A stretch of DNA of 64,000 bases from Flavobacteriaceae bacterium. GTDB lineage: Bacteria; Bacteroidota; Bacteroidia; Flavobacteriales; Flavobacteriaceae. The translations under genes were made by a program, and so were the position numbers. This document shows positions 52,027 through 59,997 of the stretch, in pieces. How positions within the stretch are numbered: position 1 is the stretch's first letter; every line of letters starts with the position of its first letter. The stretch lies in contig JABGUL010000007.1 of assembly GCA_018646605.1 (NCBI GenBank), positions 62,001 through 126,000 on the forward strand, written 5' to 3'. The notes below the pieces were generated by a model. The model was not told the DNA's origin. It ran no database searches and worked only from the letters and a program-made list of their open reading frames with translations.

Positions 52027-53205
52027 ATGATTTTAAAAAAAGCAATGCTCAAAACATCTGTTGTTTTTCTTCTGGGGATTTTTTTCTCCATGGGGCAGAA
52101 TTCAAACCGTGTAATTACAACAGGAGTCCCTTTTTTAATGATTACCCCAGATGCTCGAGCTGCAGGAATGGGGGATTTAGGAGTAGCAACTCCGGCCGAT
52201 GCTTATTCTCAACAATGGAATCCGGCAAAATACGCATTTGTTTCTTCAGATAAAGGACTTGGTTTTAGTTACACGCCTTATTTGAGTAAGCTAGTTGATG
52301 ATATTTTTTTAGGAAATATAACCTTTTACAATCGTTTGAATGAGCGGAGTTCTTGGGCTACAAGTTTAAAGTATTTTAGTCTTGGAGATATACAGTTTAA
52401 TGAATTTATTGGGGGGTCTATAGTTGACCAAGGATTAGAAAGACCTTCAGAGCTAACTCTTGATTTATCTTATGCATTAAAACTTAGTCAAACTTTTTCT
52501 ATGGCAGTTGCTGGACGTTATATCCGATCAGATTTAAAAATTGCAACCGATGCAGATACATCGTCTGCGAATTCATTAGGAGTTGATATAGCAGGATTTT
52601 TTGAAAGTAAGGTTTTTGATTTAGGTGTAAATACTGCTGTATTTAGAAGTGGTTTTAATATTTCAAATATTGGCCCTCGTTTGGTTTATGATATAGGAGG
52701 TCAAAAAAACTTTATTCCAACAAATCTTAAAGTAGGTTTTGGTTTAGATTTACTTTTTGACGCTAATAATGTTTTAGGAATTTATACAGAATTTAATAAA
52801 TTATTAGTTCCTACTCCCGTAGCAATTTATGATGACGAATCTGTCCTAATAGGATACAATCAACCTGACATAGATTTTTTTAAAGGAATCTTCACTTCCT
52901 TTAGTGATGCTCCTAGTGGTATTTCCGAGGAGTTTAAGGAAGTCACGGCCGCAATAGGATTGGAATATCGCTTTGAAGATACCTTTTCAGTAAGAACAGG
53001 ATATTTTAACGAAAGTCAAGAGAAAGGTTCACGACGCTATCTAACAATGGGGGCTGGGTTTGATATTAAAAGTTTAGATATAGATATTTCTTATTTATTT
53101 TCAACTTCAAATGTTAGAAACCCATTGGAAAATACAATACGTTTTTCTTTAGCTATGGATATCGGAAATTATCAAGCACCTTCCGAAGAAGAACTTCAGG
53201 AGTAG
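52027..53205 (+). CDS. porV: type IX secretion outer membrane protein PorV
   Basis: The 392-residue protein is a PorV/LptO member of the FadL-like beta-barrel type, with the diagnostic N-terminal block TGVPFLMITPDARAAGMGDLG and a signal peptide (FLLGIFFSMGQ). It shuttles T9SS substrates from the translocon to the PorU sortase. The initiator is the ATG at 52027 or one at 52045. In Flavobacterium johnsoniae porU lies between gldJ and porV, but here only 201 bp separate them. Confidence 0.93.
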   Translation: MILKKAMLKTSVVFLLGIFFSMGQNSNRVITTGVPFLMITPDARAAGMGDLGVATPADAYSQQWNPAKYAFVSSDKGLGFSYTPYLSKLVDDIFLGNITFYNRLNERSSWATSLKYFSLGDIQFNEFIGGSIVDQGLERPSELTLDLSYALKLSQTFSMAVAGRYIRSDLKIATDADTSSANSLGVDIAGFFESKVFDLGVNTAVFRSGFNISNIGPRLVYDIGGQKNFIPTNLKVGFGLDLLFDANNVLGIYTEFNKLLVPTPVAIYDDESVLIGYNQPDIDFFKGIFTSFSDAPSGISEEFKEVTAAIGLEYRFEDTFSVRTGYFNESQEKGSRRYLTMGAGFDIKSLDIDISYLFSTSNVRNPLENTIRFSLAMDIGNYQAPSEEELQE

Positions 53206-53265
53206 TTATCTTAAGTTTTGGGGAATAATTAATGTGGATTATTTTACTCATAGAACTTAATTGAG

Positions 53266-53273
53266 TAATTTTG
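53266..53273 (+). promoter_or_regulatory. -7 promoter element of pdhA
   Basis: TAATTTTG is an exact TAnnTTTG match 33 bp before the pdhA ATG. Confidence 0.45.
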
Positions 53274-53306
53274 GCATTCGATATTAGGAATATTTAGTAG
53301 GTTTTT

Positions 53307-54305
53307 ATGAAGAAAATAACAAAACAAACGTATTTAGATTGGTATGAAAATATGCTTTTCTGGAGAAAGTTTGAAGACAAATTAGCTGCAGTCTATATTC
53401 AGCAAAAAGTCAGAGGATTTCTACACTTATATAATGGTCAAGAGGCTGTTTTAGCCGGTTCACTTCATGCAATGGAAATTGGAAAAGACCGCATGATAAC
53501 AGCGTATAGAAACCACGTTCAGCCCATTGGGATGGGAGTAGATCCTAAGCGTGTTATGGCTGAGCTTTATGGAAAAGCCACAGGAACTTCTCAAGGATTA
53601 GGAGGCTCCATGCATATTTTTTCTAAAGAATTCAAATTTCATGGTGGCCACGGAATTGTGGGAGGTCAAATTCCTCTTGGAGCAGGTATGGCCTTTGGGG
53701 ATAAATATTTTGATCGTGATAATGTTACCCTCTGTTTTTTAGGTGATGGTGCTGCCCGTCAAGGGTCACTCCATGAAACCCTAAATTTGGCAATGTTATG
53801 GGAGCTACCAGTTGTATTTGTTGTTGAAAATAATGGTTATGCCATGGGTACTTCGGTTGCAAGAACGGCTAATCACGAAGAAATTTGGAAGTTAGGATTA
53901 GGATACAATATGCCTTGCGAGCCTTGCGATGGAATGGACCCCGTAGCAGTAGCCAAAACAATGGACAAGGCTATAAGTCTTGCAAGATCCGGTGGTGGAC
54001 CATCCTTTATAGAAATGAAAACCTATCGATACCGTGGGCACTCTATGTCAGATGCACAACATTATCGAACAAAAGAAGAGGTTGAGGAATATCGTAAGAT
54101 TGATCCTATATCCCAAGTCAAAGAGGTTATTCTAACTAAGAAATATGCAACTCAAAAGGATTTAGATATAGTTGACAAGTCTATAAAAGAACGCGTTCTG
54201 GAATGTGAAAAATTTGCTGAATCTTCACCCTATCCAGATTTAAGTTTAATGTATGATGCTGTCTATGAACAAGATGATTATCCTTTTATAAAACACAAAT
54301 TATAG
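53307..54305 (+). CDS. pdhA: pyruvate dehydrogenase E1 component, alpha subunit
   Basis: The 332-residue thiamine-diphosphate enzyme decarboxylates pyruvate as half of the E1 heterotetramer. The TPP/Mg2+ motif is GDGAARQGSLHE followed by VVENNGYAMGTS, and the YRYRGHSMSDAQHYR region holds the phosphorylation-loop equivalent. The beta subunit (pdhB) is not adjacent; E2 follows instead after 3 bp. This split arrangement is common in Flavobacteriia in my recollection. Confidence 0.95.
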   Translation: MKKITKQTYLDWYENMLFWRKFEDKLAAVYIQQKVRGFLHLYNGQEAVLAGSLHAMEIGKDRMITAYRNHVQPIGMGVDPKRVMAELYGKATGTSQGLGGSMHIFSKEFKFHGGHGIVGGQIPLGAGMAFGDKYFDRDNVTLCFLGDGAARQGSLHETLNLAMLWELPVVFVVENNGYAMGTSVARTANHEEIWKLGLGYNMPCEPCDGMDPVAVAKTMDKAISLARSGGGPSFIEMKTYRYRGHSMSDAQHYRTKEEVEEYRKIDPISQVKEVILTKKYATQKDLDIVDKSIKERVLECEKFAESSPYPDLSLMYDAVYEQDDYPFIKHKL

Positions 54306-54308
54306 CGC

Positions 54309-55919
54309 ATGGCTGAAATTATTAATATGCCGAGGTTGAGTGATACCATGGAAGAAGGAACTGTTGCAAAATGGTTTAAAAAAGTTGGTGATAAAATTAA
54401 TGAGGGCGATATTCTTGCAGAGATCGAAACCGACAAAGCTACCATGGAATTTGAATCTTTTAATGAAGGAGAGTTACTTTACATTGGAATTAAAGAGGGA
54501 GGAACTGCCCAAGTGGATACTCTTCTGGCAATTATTGGTGAAAAAGATGAGGACATCTCTTCCATAGTAAATGGAAAGGATAATGCAACACTCGCTGATA
54601 AATCAATCTCAGAGCCTGTGGCATTATCTGAAGAAGTTGAATCCAAAGATATTGTTGCGATGCCGGAAGGAGCAGAGCTCATTACTATGCCACGGCTGAG
54701 TGACACCATGGAAGAAGGGACAGTAGCTACTTGGAATAAAAAAGTAGGGGATACTGTAAACGAAGGGGATATTTTGGCTGAAATCGAAACAGATAAGGCG
54801 ACAATGGAATTTGAATCCTTTTATCAGGGAACCCTATTATATATTGGACTCCAAGAAGGAGAATCGGCTCCTGTAGATAGTATTTTAGCCATCATAGGTA
54901 AAAAAGGAACTGATGTGGAGACCGTTTTAGCAGCCCATGCAAGTAAGGCCACTCCAAATCTAAAAGTAGCTGAAACTATAGTTGAAAACTCACCAGTAAC
55001 AGCTGTTGTGACTGATGCTAAAGAAACTCCAGTAGTTGAACAGACAGCAGTACCTTCAGGATCAGGATCTGGTCGTGTAATTGCATCTCCTTTAGCTAAA
55101 AAATTAGCTGCAGAAAAAGGCATTAATTTAAATCAAGTTCAAGGATCCGGTGATCATGGGCGAATTATCAAAAGAGACATTGATAATTTCCAACCCCAGA
55201 AAGGTGGCTTTGCACAACCTTTTGTTCCAAGTGGAACAGAATCAGTAACTGTAATTGCTAATTCTCAAATGCGTAAAACAATTGCAAAACGATTGTCTGC
55301 CTCTAAATTTTCAGCTCCACATTACTACTTGGGAGTGGAATTTGATATGGATAATGCGATTTCGTTTAGAGAGCAATACAACGGGATTCCTGACACAAAA
55401 ATTTCATTTAATGATATTGTAGTTAAAGCATCAGGACTTGCATTGAAACAACATCCACAAGTTAATGCCAAATGGGAAGACCATCAAATCACACAGCATC
55501 ACCATGTTCATGTTGGAGTAGCTGTTGCGGTGGAAGATGGATTGGTTGTTCCTGTTGTTAAATTTACCGATGAACTTAATCTTCCTCAGATTGGAGCTAC
55601 AGTTAAAGATTACGCAATTCGCGCGCGTGAAAAAAAGCTAACCCCTGCCGAAATGGAAGGGAGTACATTTACCATTTCAAATCTAGGAATGTTTGGAATT
55701 CAGGAGTTTACTTCAATTATTAATCAACCTAACGGAGCTATTTTATCTGTAGGAGCAATTGTTCAAAAACCAGTCGTGAAAAATGGAAATATTGTGGTTG
55801 GAAATACCATGAAATTAACTTTAGCATGTGATCATCGCGTTGTAGATGGAGCAACTGGAGCTCAATTTTTACAAACATTAAGAGGGTTTGTTGAAAACCC
55901 ATTAACCATGTTGCTCTAA
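54309..55919 (+). CDS. pyruvate dehydrogenase E2, dihydrolipoamide acetyltransferase with two lipoyl domains
   Basis: The 536-residue protein has two N-terminal lipoyl domains whose acceptor lysines are K43 and K163 (both in EIETDKATMEFE). A peripheral-subunit-binding domain follows (VIASPLAKKLAAEKGINL, GDHGRIIKRDI), and then the catalytic acetyltransferase domain with ACDHRVVDGATG. The linkers are Val/Thr/Ala-rich. Short length after the second lipoyl domain is normal. It follows pdhA after 3 bp and passes acetyl groups to CoA within the PDH complex. Confidence 0.94.
   Translation: MAEIINMPRLSDTMEEGTVAKWFKKVGDKINEGDILAEIETDKATMEFESFNEGELLYIGIKEGGTAQVDTLLAIIGEKDEDISSIVNGKDNATLADKSISEPVALSEEVESKDIVAMPEGAELITMPRLSDTMEEGTVATWNKKVGDTVNEGDILAEIETDKATMEFESFYQGTLLYIGLQEGESAPVDSILAIIGKKGTDVETVLAAHASKATPNLKVAETIVENSPVTAVVTDAKETPVVEQTAVPSGSGSGRVIASPLAKKLAAEKGINLNQVQGSGDHGRIIKRDIDNFQPQKGGFAQPFVPSGTESVTVIANSQMRKTIAKRLSASKFSAPHYYLGVEFDMDNAISFREQYNGIPDTKISFNDIVVKASGLALKQHPQVNAKWEDHQITQHHHVHVGVAVAVEDGLVVPVVKFTDELNLPQIGATVKDYAIRAREKKLTPAEMEGSTFTISNLGMFGIQEFTSIINQPNGAILSVGAIVQKPVVKNGNIVVGNTMKLTLACDHRVVDGATGAQFLQTLRGFVENPLTMLL
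54321..54900 (+). repeat. tandem lipoyl-domain duplication inside E2
   Basis: The first lipoyl domain (about 54321-54540) and the second (about 54684-54900) are near-identical in protein sequence (for example PRLSDTMEEGTVA and EIETDKATMEFESF appear in both) but differ at many synonymous positions, so the duplication is old or under strong constraint rather than recent. Confidence 0.8.
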
Positions 55920-55963
55920 CCATTAAGACCTTTTAAGCGAGGATTTTTTCTCTATCTTTAAAT

Positions 55964-56641
55964 ATGAAAAAGACTTTTGTAGTTTCAGGTTCTAGTAGAG
56001 GAATAGGTTTCGAATTGGTTAACCTTATTGCTGCCCAAGGACATAATGTTTTTGCACTTTCACGAAACACAGAAACTCTAATTGCCTCTGAAACGCTTCA
56101 CCCTATTGGAATAGATATTACTGATGTGATAGCTTTAGAAAAATTTCTTCAGATACTAAAAGAGCAAAAAATTGTAGTTGATGCCTTGATTAATAACGCA
56201 GGTACATTGCTTAATCAACCTTTTAGTGAAACTACAAAAGAAGATTTTGAAAAAATTTATAGTGTAAATGTATTTGGACTTGCCTCCCTAACACGATTAT
56301 TATTACCAATTATTGCTCCAAAAGGCCATGTGGTAAATATAAGTAGTATGGGCGGTATTGGTGGAAGCTCTAAATTTGCTGGTTTGGCCGCTTACAGTAG
56401 TAGTAAAGGAGCGGTAAATATACTTACTGAATTATTGGCGGAGGAATATAAAGAAACAGGACCTTCATTTAATACTCTTGCATTGGGAGCAGTACAAACA
56501 GAAATGTTAGCCCAAGCTTTTCCTGGATTTAAAGCCCCATTAAGTGCAAAAGAAATGGCAGAATATATCTTTAAATTTTCAATGGAAGGGCATAATTTCT
56601 TTAATGGAAAAACGATTCCTGTATCTTCTTCAACTCCATAG
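55964..56641 (+). CDS. short-chain dehydrogenase/reductase
   Basis: The 225-residue Rossmann-fold oxidoreductase has the nucleotide-binding GSSRGIG, NNAG (INNAGTL) and the catalytic YSSSK (Y-x-x-x-K) with a preceding serine in ISSMGG. The substrate is unknown. It is followed after 12 bp by a SprT-like gene. A TATCTTTA box lies just upstream of the start. Confidence 0.9.
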   Translation: MKKTFVVSGSSRGIGFELVNLIAAQGHNVFALSRNTETLIASETLHPIGIDITDVIALEKFLQILKEQKIVVDALINNAGTLLNQPFSETTKEDFEKIYSVNVFGLASLTRLLLPIIAPKGHVVNISSMGGIGGSSKFAGLAAYSSSKGAVNILTELLAEEYKETGPSFNTLALGAVQTEMLAQAFPGFKAPLSAKEMAEYIFKFSMEGHNFFNGKTIPVSSSTP

Positions 56642-56653
56642 TTTATTTTAGGT

Positions 56654-57244
56654 ATGGAGGAACTACTGTCTTATATTCCTAAAGCTGCTCATATTCAAAT
56701 TGAATCTTTTTTAAGGAATATGGATGTAAATATTATAGTAACAAAACAGCGACTTACCAAACATGGCGATTTTAGATTTCACCCTAATAAAAAACCTATA
56801 ATTACTGTAAATAACTCTCTGAATCCTTATCGTTTTTTAATTACACTGCTCCATGAGTTAGCTCATTTTAAAGTTTCACGACAATTTGGGAATAGAGTTA
56901 AGCCACATGGTCTTGAGTGGAAACGTGCTTTTCAAGAAACTTTATTACCCTTTTTGAATCCTACTATTTTTCCAGAGCCTATCTGCACGATATTGGGGAA
57001 ACATATGAAAAACCCCAAGGCTAGTTCAGATCGAGATTTTGATTTAGTTATGGCCTTAAAAAAGTATGATGAGCAAAACGAGCAGCAATATATTTTTGAA
57101 ATTCAAGACGGTGTTACTTTTTCCATTTCTAATGGAAGGCGTTTTGTAAAAATTAAGAAACGTAGAAAAAGAATTGAATGTAAAGAGATTGAAACCGGTA
57201 GAATTTATCTTTTCAGTCCTCATGCAGAGATACAAATTGACTAG
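56654..57244 (+). CDS. SprT-like zinc metalloprotease-type protein
   Basis: The 196-residue protein has the HEXXH-type motif in LLHELAHFKVS (H-E-x-x-H) followed by a second histidine region HGLEWKRAF. This layout matches SprT-like domain proteins related to the DNA-protein crosslink protease Spartan/SprT. The C-terminus is basic. A role in crosslink repair is inferred from the family. It ends 1 bp from convergent mlaF. Confidence 0.82.
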   Translation: MEELLSYIPKAAHIQIESFLRNMDVNIIVTKQRLTKHGDFRFHPNKKPIITVNNSLNPYRFLITLLHELAHFKVSRQFGNRVKPHGLEWKRAFQETLLPFLNPTIFPEPICTILGKHMKNPKASSDRDFDLVMALKKYDEQNEQQYIFEIQDGVTFSISNGRRFVKIKKRRKRIECKEIETGRIYLFSPHAEIQID

Positions 57245-57245
57245 C

Positions 57246-58007
57246 TTATTTTTTCAAATAGACTTCCCTTACTTTTTTATAGAGATCAGAAGAATAGACA
57301 AAGTCGGATACTGCTTCATTGTCTGTTTGGAAAATATCTTCATTCGAACCTTCCCAAGCTTTTTTCCCATTTTTTAAAAATATAATTTTTTCCCCTATTT
57401 CCATAACCGAGTTCATGTCATGGGTATTTATTACTGTAGTGATCTTATATTCGTCAGTAATTTCTTGGATTAAATTATCAATTAGAATAGCTGTTTTTGG
57501 ATCTAGACCAGAATTAGGTTCATCACAAAAAAGATACTTGGGGTTCATAACAATGGCTCGAGCAATGGCCACTCTCTTTTTCATACCCCCTGAAATTTCG
57601 TCAGGAAATTTCGTGTTAGCGTTAATTAGATTTACTCTTTTAATAGCAATATTAGCTCTGTCTCTAATTTCACTATCTATTTTTTTGGTAAACATTTGCA
57701 TCGGAAACATTATATTTTCCTCTACTGACATAGAATCGAATAGGGCACTACCCTGAAAAACCATTCCCATTTCCTGTCTAAGAATACTTCGCTCTTCTAT
57801 GTTCATTTCTTTGAGCATTTTACCTTCAAACCTAATATTGCCAGAATCAATTTTAAAAAGACCGAGTAAACATTTAAGAAAAACAGTCTTCCCTGAGCCA
57901 CTCTGACCAATGATCAAATTTGTCTTCCCTTTTTTAAACTCCGTAGAGATACCTTTTAAGATCTCATTCTCATCAAAAGATTTCGTTATGTTTTCTACAC
58001 GGATCAT
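57246..58007 (-). CDS. mlaF: ABC transporter ATP-binding protein, MlaF type
   Basis: The 253-residue ATPase has Walker A GQSGSGKT, signature ISGGMKKRVAIARA and Walker B YLFCDEPNSGLDP, with the H-loop THDMNSV. The SGGMKKR form of the signature is typical of MlaF, the ATPase of the Mla phospholipid transport system between the two membranes. It starts directly after the mlaE stop with no gap. The partners mlaD, mlaB and mlaC are not in the window. Confidence 0.92.
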   Translation of the reverse strand: MIRVENITKSFDENEILKGISTEFKKGKTNLIIGQSGSGKTVFLKCLLGLFKIDSGNIRFEGKMLKEMNIEERSILRQEMGMVFQGSALFDSMSVEENIMFPMQMFTKKIDSEIRDRANIAIKRVNLINANTKFPDEISGGMKKRVAIARAIVMNPKYLFCDEPNSGLDPKTAILIDNLIQEITDEYKITTVINTHDMNSVMEIGEKIIFLKNGKKAWEGSNEDIFQTDNEAVSDFVYSSDLYKKVREVYLKK

Positions 58008-58745
58008 CTAGGTAAGTAATAATTGGGTTATGAGATAGTTTAAAAGGATGATTACAACACTAGTCCATACAAATGAAACAGTGCTTGCTTTTCCAACCTC
58101 TAATGCTCCTCCATTCATATAATATCCATGATATGCAGGTATGGTCGCTAATATAAAAGAGAAAAAAGAAGTTTTAATAAAGGCATAGGTGATATGAAAT
58201 GGAATAAAATCCATTTGAATTCCTTCAATATAATCAGCACTTGATGAAAAGCCACCATACACAGCGGCTATATAGCCTCCAAAAATCCCTAAAAACATGG
58301 AAATACATATGACTAATGGGTAAAGTGATAGGGAGACTATTTTAGGAAAAATCAAATAGTTGTGGGTGTTTATTCCCATTACTTCAAGTGCATCAATTTG
58401 TTCTGTAACTCGCATTGTACCAATACTAGAAGTGATATATGAACCGACTTTACCTGCCATAATTATTGAAATAAAAGTAGGGGCAAATTCTAAAATAATC
58501 GATTGACGAGCGGCAAAACCAATTAAATTTTTTGGTAAAAGCGGGTTTTCTAAATTTAAAGCAGTTTGAATGGCAACTACACCGCCTACAAAAAATGAGA
58601 TGAAAGATACGATCCCTAAAGAACCAATGATTAGGGTGTCAATGTCTTTTAAAATCAATTGCTTAAGAATCTTCCATTTGGTGAATTTACCAAAAGTTAG
58701 CTTTAGCATTATGAAGTAATTTCCAATGTGTGTAAGGATTTTCAT
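58008..58745 (-). CDS. mlaE: Mla-type ABC transporter permease
   Basis: The 245-residue inner-membrane protein is an MlaE permease: FFVGGVVAIQTAL, the EFAPTFISIIMAGKVGSYITSSIGTMRVTEQIDALEVMG block and five or six hydrophobic helices. It forms the transmembrane core of the Mla lipid transporter. Co-translation with mlaF is suggested by the adjoining stop and start codons. Confidence 0.92.
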   Translation of the reverse strand: MKILTHIGNYFIMLKLTFGKFTKWKILKQLILKDIDTLIIGSLGIVSFISFFVGGVVAIQTALNLENPLLPKNLIGFAARQSIILEFAPTFISIIMAGKVGSYITSSIGTMRVTEQIDALEVMGINTHNYLIFPKIVSLSLYPLVICISMFLGIFGGYIAAVYGGFSSSADYIEGIQMDFIPFHITYAFIKTSFFSFILATIPAYHGYYMNGGALEVGKASTVSFVWTSVVIILLNYLITQLLLT

Positions 58746-58818
58746 ACCCTATCAAAGGTAAGGATTTTAAGTTTATTGAATCTTTAAGAAAGATGAATTT
58801 AGTGTTCCCTTATAGGGT

Positions 58819-59874
58819 TTAAATTCGATAGGTTATCGCATTGATATTCATTCCGGCACCTACAGATGCAAAAATAACAAGATCTCCTTTTTCAACATGG
58901 TGCCCCTGATATTTTTCTTTACGAATTAAATCAAAGAGTGTGGGTATTGTAGCTACAGAACTATTACCATATTCTTGAATATTCATTGGTAAAACATCAC
59001 TTGGTACAGGTTTTTTGTATAGTCTGTAAAAGCGTTTTACGATAGCATCATCCATTTTAAGATTAGCTTGATGAATAAAAATTTTCTTTACTTCATCAAT
59101 AGATTCTCCAGAAGCTTCAAGGCACGATTGAATTGCCAGAGGTACTTTACTTAATGCAAATTCATAGACTCTTCTCCCAAACATTTTAATATACTTTGTC
59201 CCTTTACCTAAATCATTTGCGGTGCCATAAAAAATAAATTCTGCTTCACCTTCAGAAGTGTAAGTTACTGTTTTGTGAGAAAGAATTCCTCCTTCATCTT
59301 CGGTTGCCTCAATAATGGCAGCTCCAGCTCCATCAGCATATATCATTGAATCTCTGTCACTTTGATCCAGAACTCTTGAAAGAGTATCTGCGCCTATTAC
59401 CAGACATTTTTGAGCCATTTCAGCTTTTATAAACGCTTTGGCTTGGATAATTCCTTCAACCCAACCTGGACAGCCAAATAGAATATCATAAGCTACACAT
59501 TCAGGATTTTTAATTTTCAAAGCTGCTTTTAATTTTGAGGCTAAACTTGGAAGGGTATTTACTTGATTTGAGTTGAGAGCAATATCACCAACGTTATGAG
59601 CAAAAATGATGTAATCTAAAGTTTCTGCGTCCAGAGAAGCGTCAGTTATTGCATTTTGTGCTGCTTCTAACGCAATGTCTAAAACAGTTTGATCCTCTCT
59701 GATGTACCTGCGTTGTTCAATGCCGGTTATGGCCTGAAATTTCTCAATAATTTCTTCGTTGGGATTTTCAATTCTTGATCCAGTGGCGTCAAAAAATGAA
59801 TTTGAAGAAAATTGTACGTTTGGTTGTATCCTTTCTGGGATACTACTTCCGGTGCCTGTTATCTTTATGTTCAT
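58819..59874 (-). CDS. 3-oxoacyl-ACP synthase III-like protein
   Basis: The 351-residue thiolase-fold enzyme has the FabH-type triad C135 (LFGCPGW), H268 (IFIHQANLKM) and N304 (EYGNSSVATIP). It therefore condenses an acyl-CoA starter with malonyl-ACP. The length is slightly above the usual FabH (about 320-335), and the N-terminal region GTGSSIPERIQPN is typical. It is not next to plsX or fabD, so it may be a second, specialised KAS III. An exact TACCTTTG promoter element lies 10 bp upstream. Confidence 0.9.
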   Translation of the reverse strand: MNIKITGTGSSIPERIQPNVQFSSNSFFDATGSRIENPNEEIIEKFQAITGIEQRRYIREDQTVLDIALEAAQNAITDASLDAETLDYIIFAHNVGDIALNSNQVNTLPSLASKLKAALKIKNPECVAYDILFGCPGWVEGIIQAKAFIKAEMAQKCLVIGADTLSRVLDQSDRDSMIYADGAGAAIIEATEDEGGILSHKTVTYTSEGEAEFIFYGTANDLGKGTKYIKMFGRRVYEFALSKVPLAIQSCLEASGESIDEVKKIFIHQANLKMDDAIVKRFYRLYKKPVPSDVLPMNIQEYGNSSVATIPTLFDLIRKEKYQGHHVEKGDLVIFASVGAGMNINAITYRI

Positions 59875-59884
59875 AATAAGAAAC

Positions 59885-59892
59885 CAAAGGTA
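59885..59892 (-). promoter_or_regulatory. -7 promoter element of the FabH-like gene
   Basis: TACCTTTG on the minus strand is an exact TAnnTTTG match 10 bp before the start codon, implying a leader of only a few nucleotides. Confidence 0.45.
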
Positions 59893-59997
59893 TTCTTTTG
59901 AACATCTAGCTTCTTTGTTTTGTAAAAACAGCTACGATGCCTAAAATCTATTTTAATTTAAATTTTTACGGAATATAAATTCTTAATAATCTATTTA

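Noticed and set aside
53232-53241. Possible DnaA box (TGTGGATTA) and replication origin
   Set aside because: It is a single site with one mismatch to the consensus, without a cluster or dnaA-dnaN genes.
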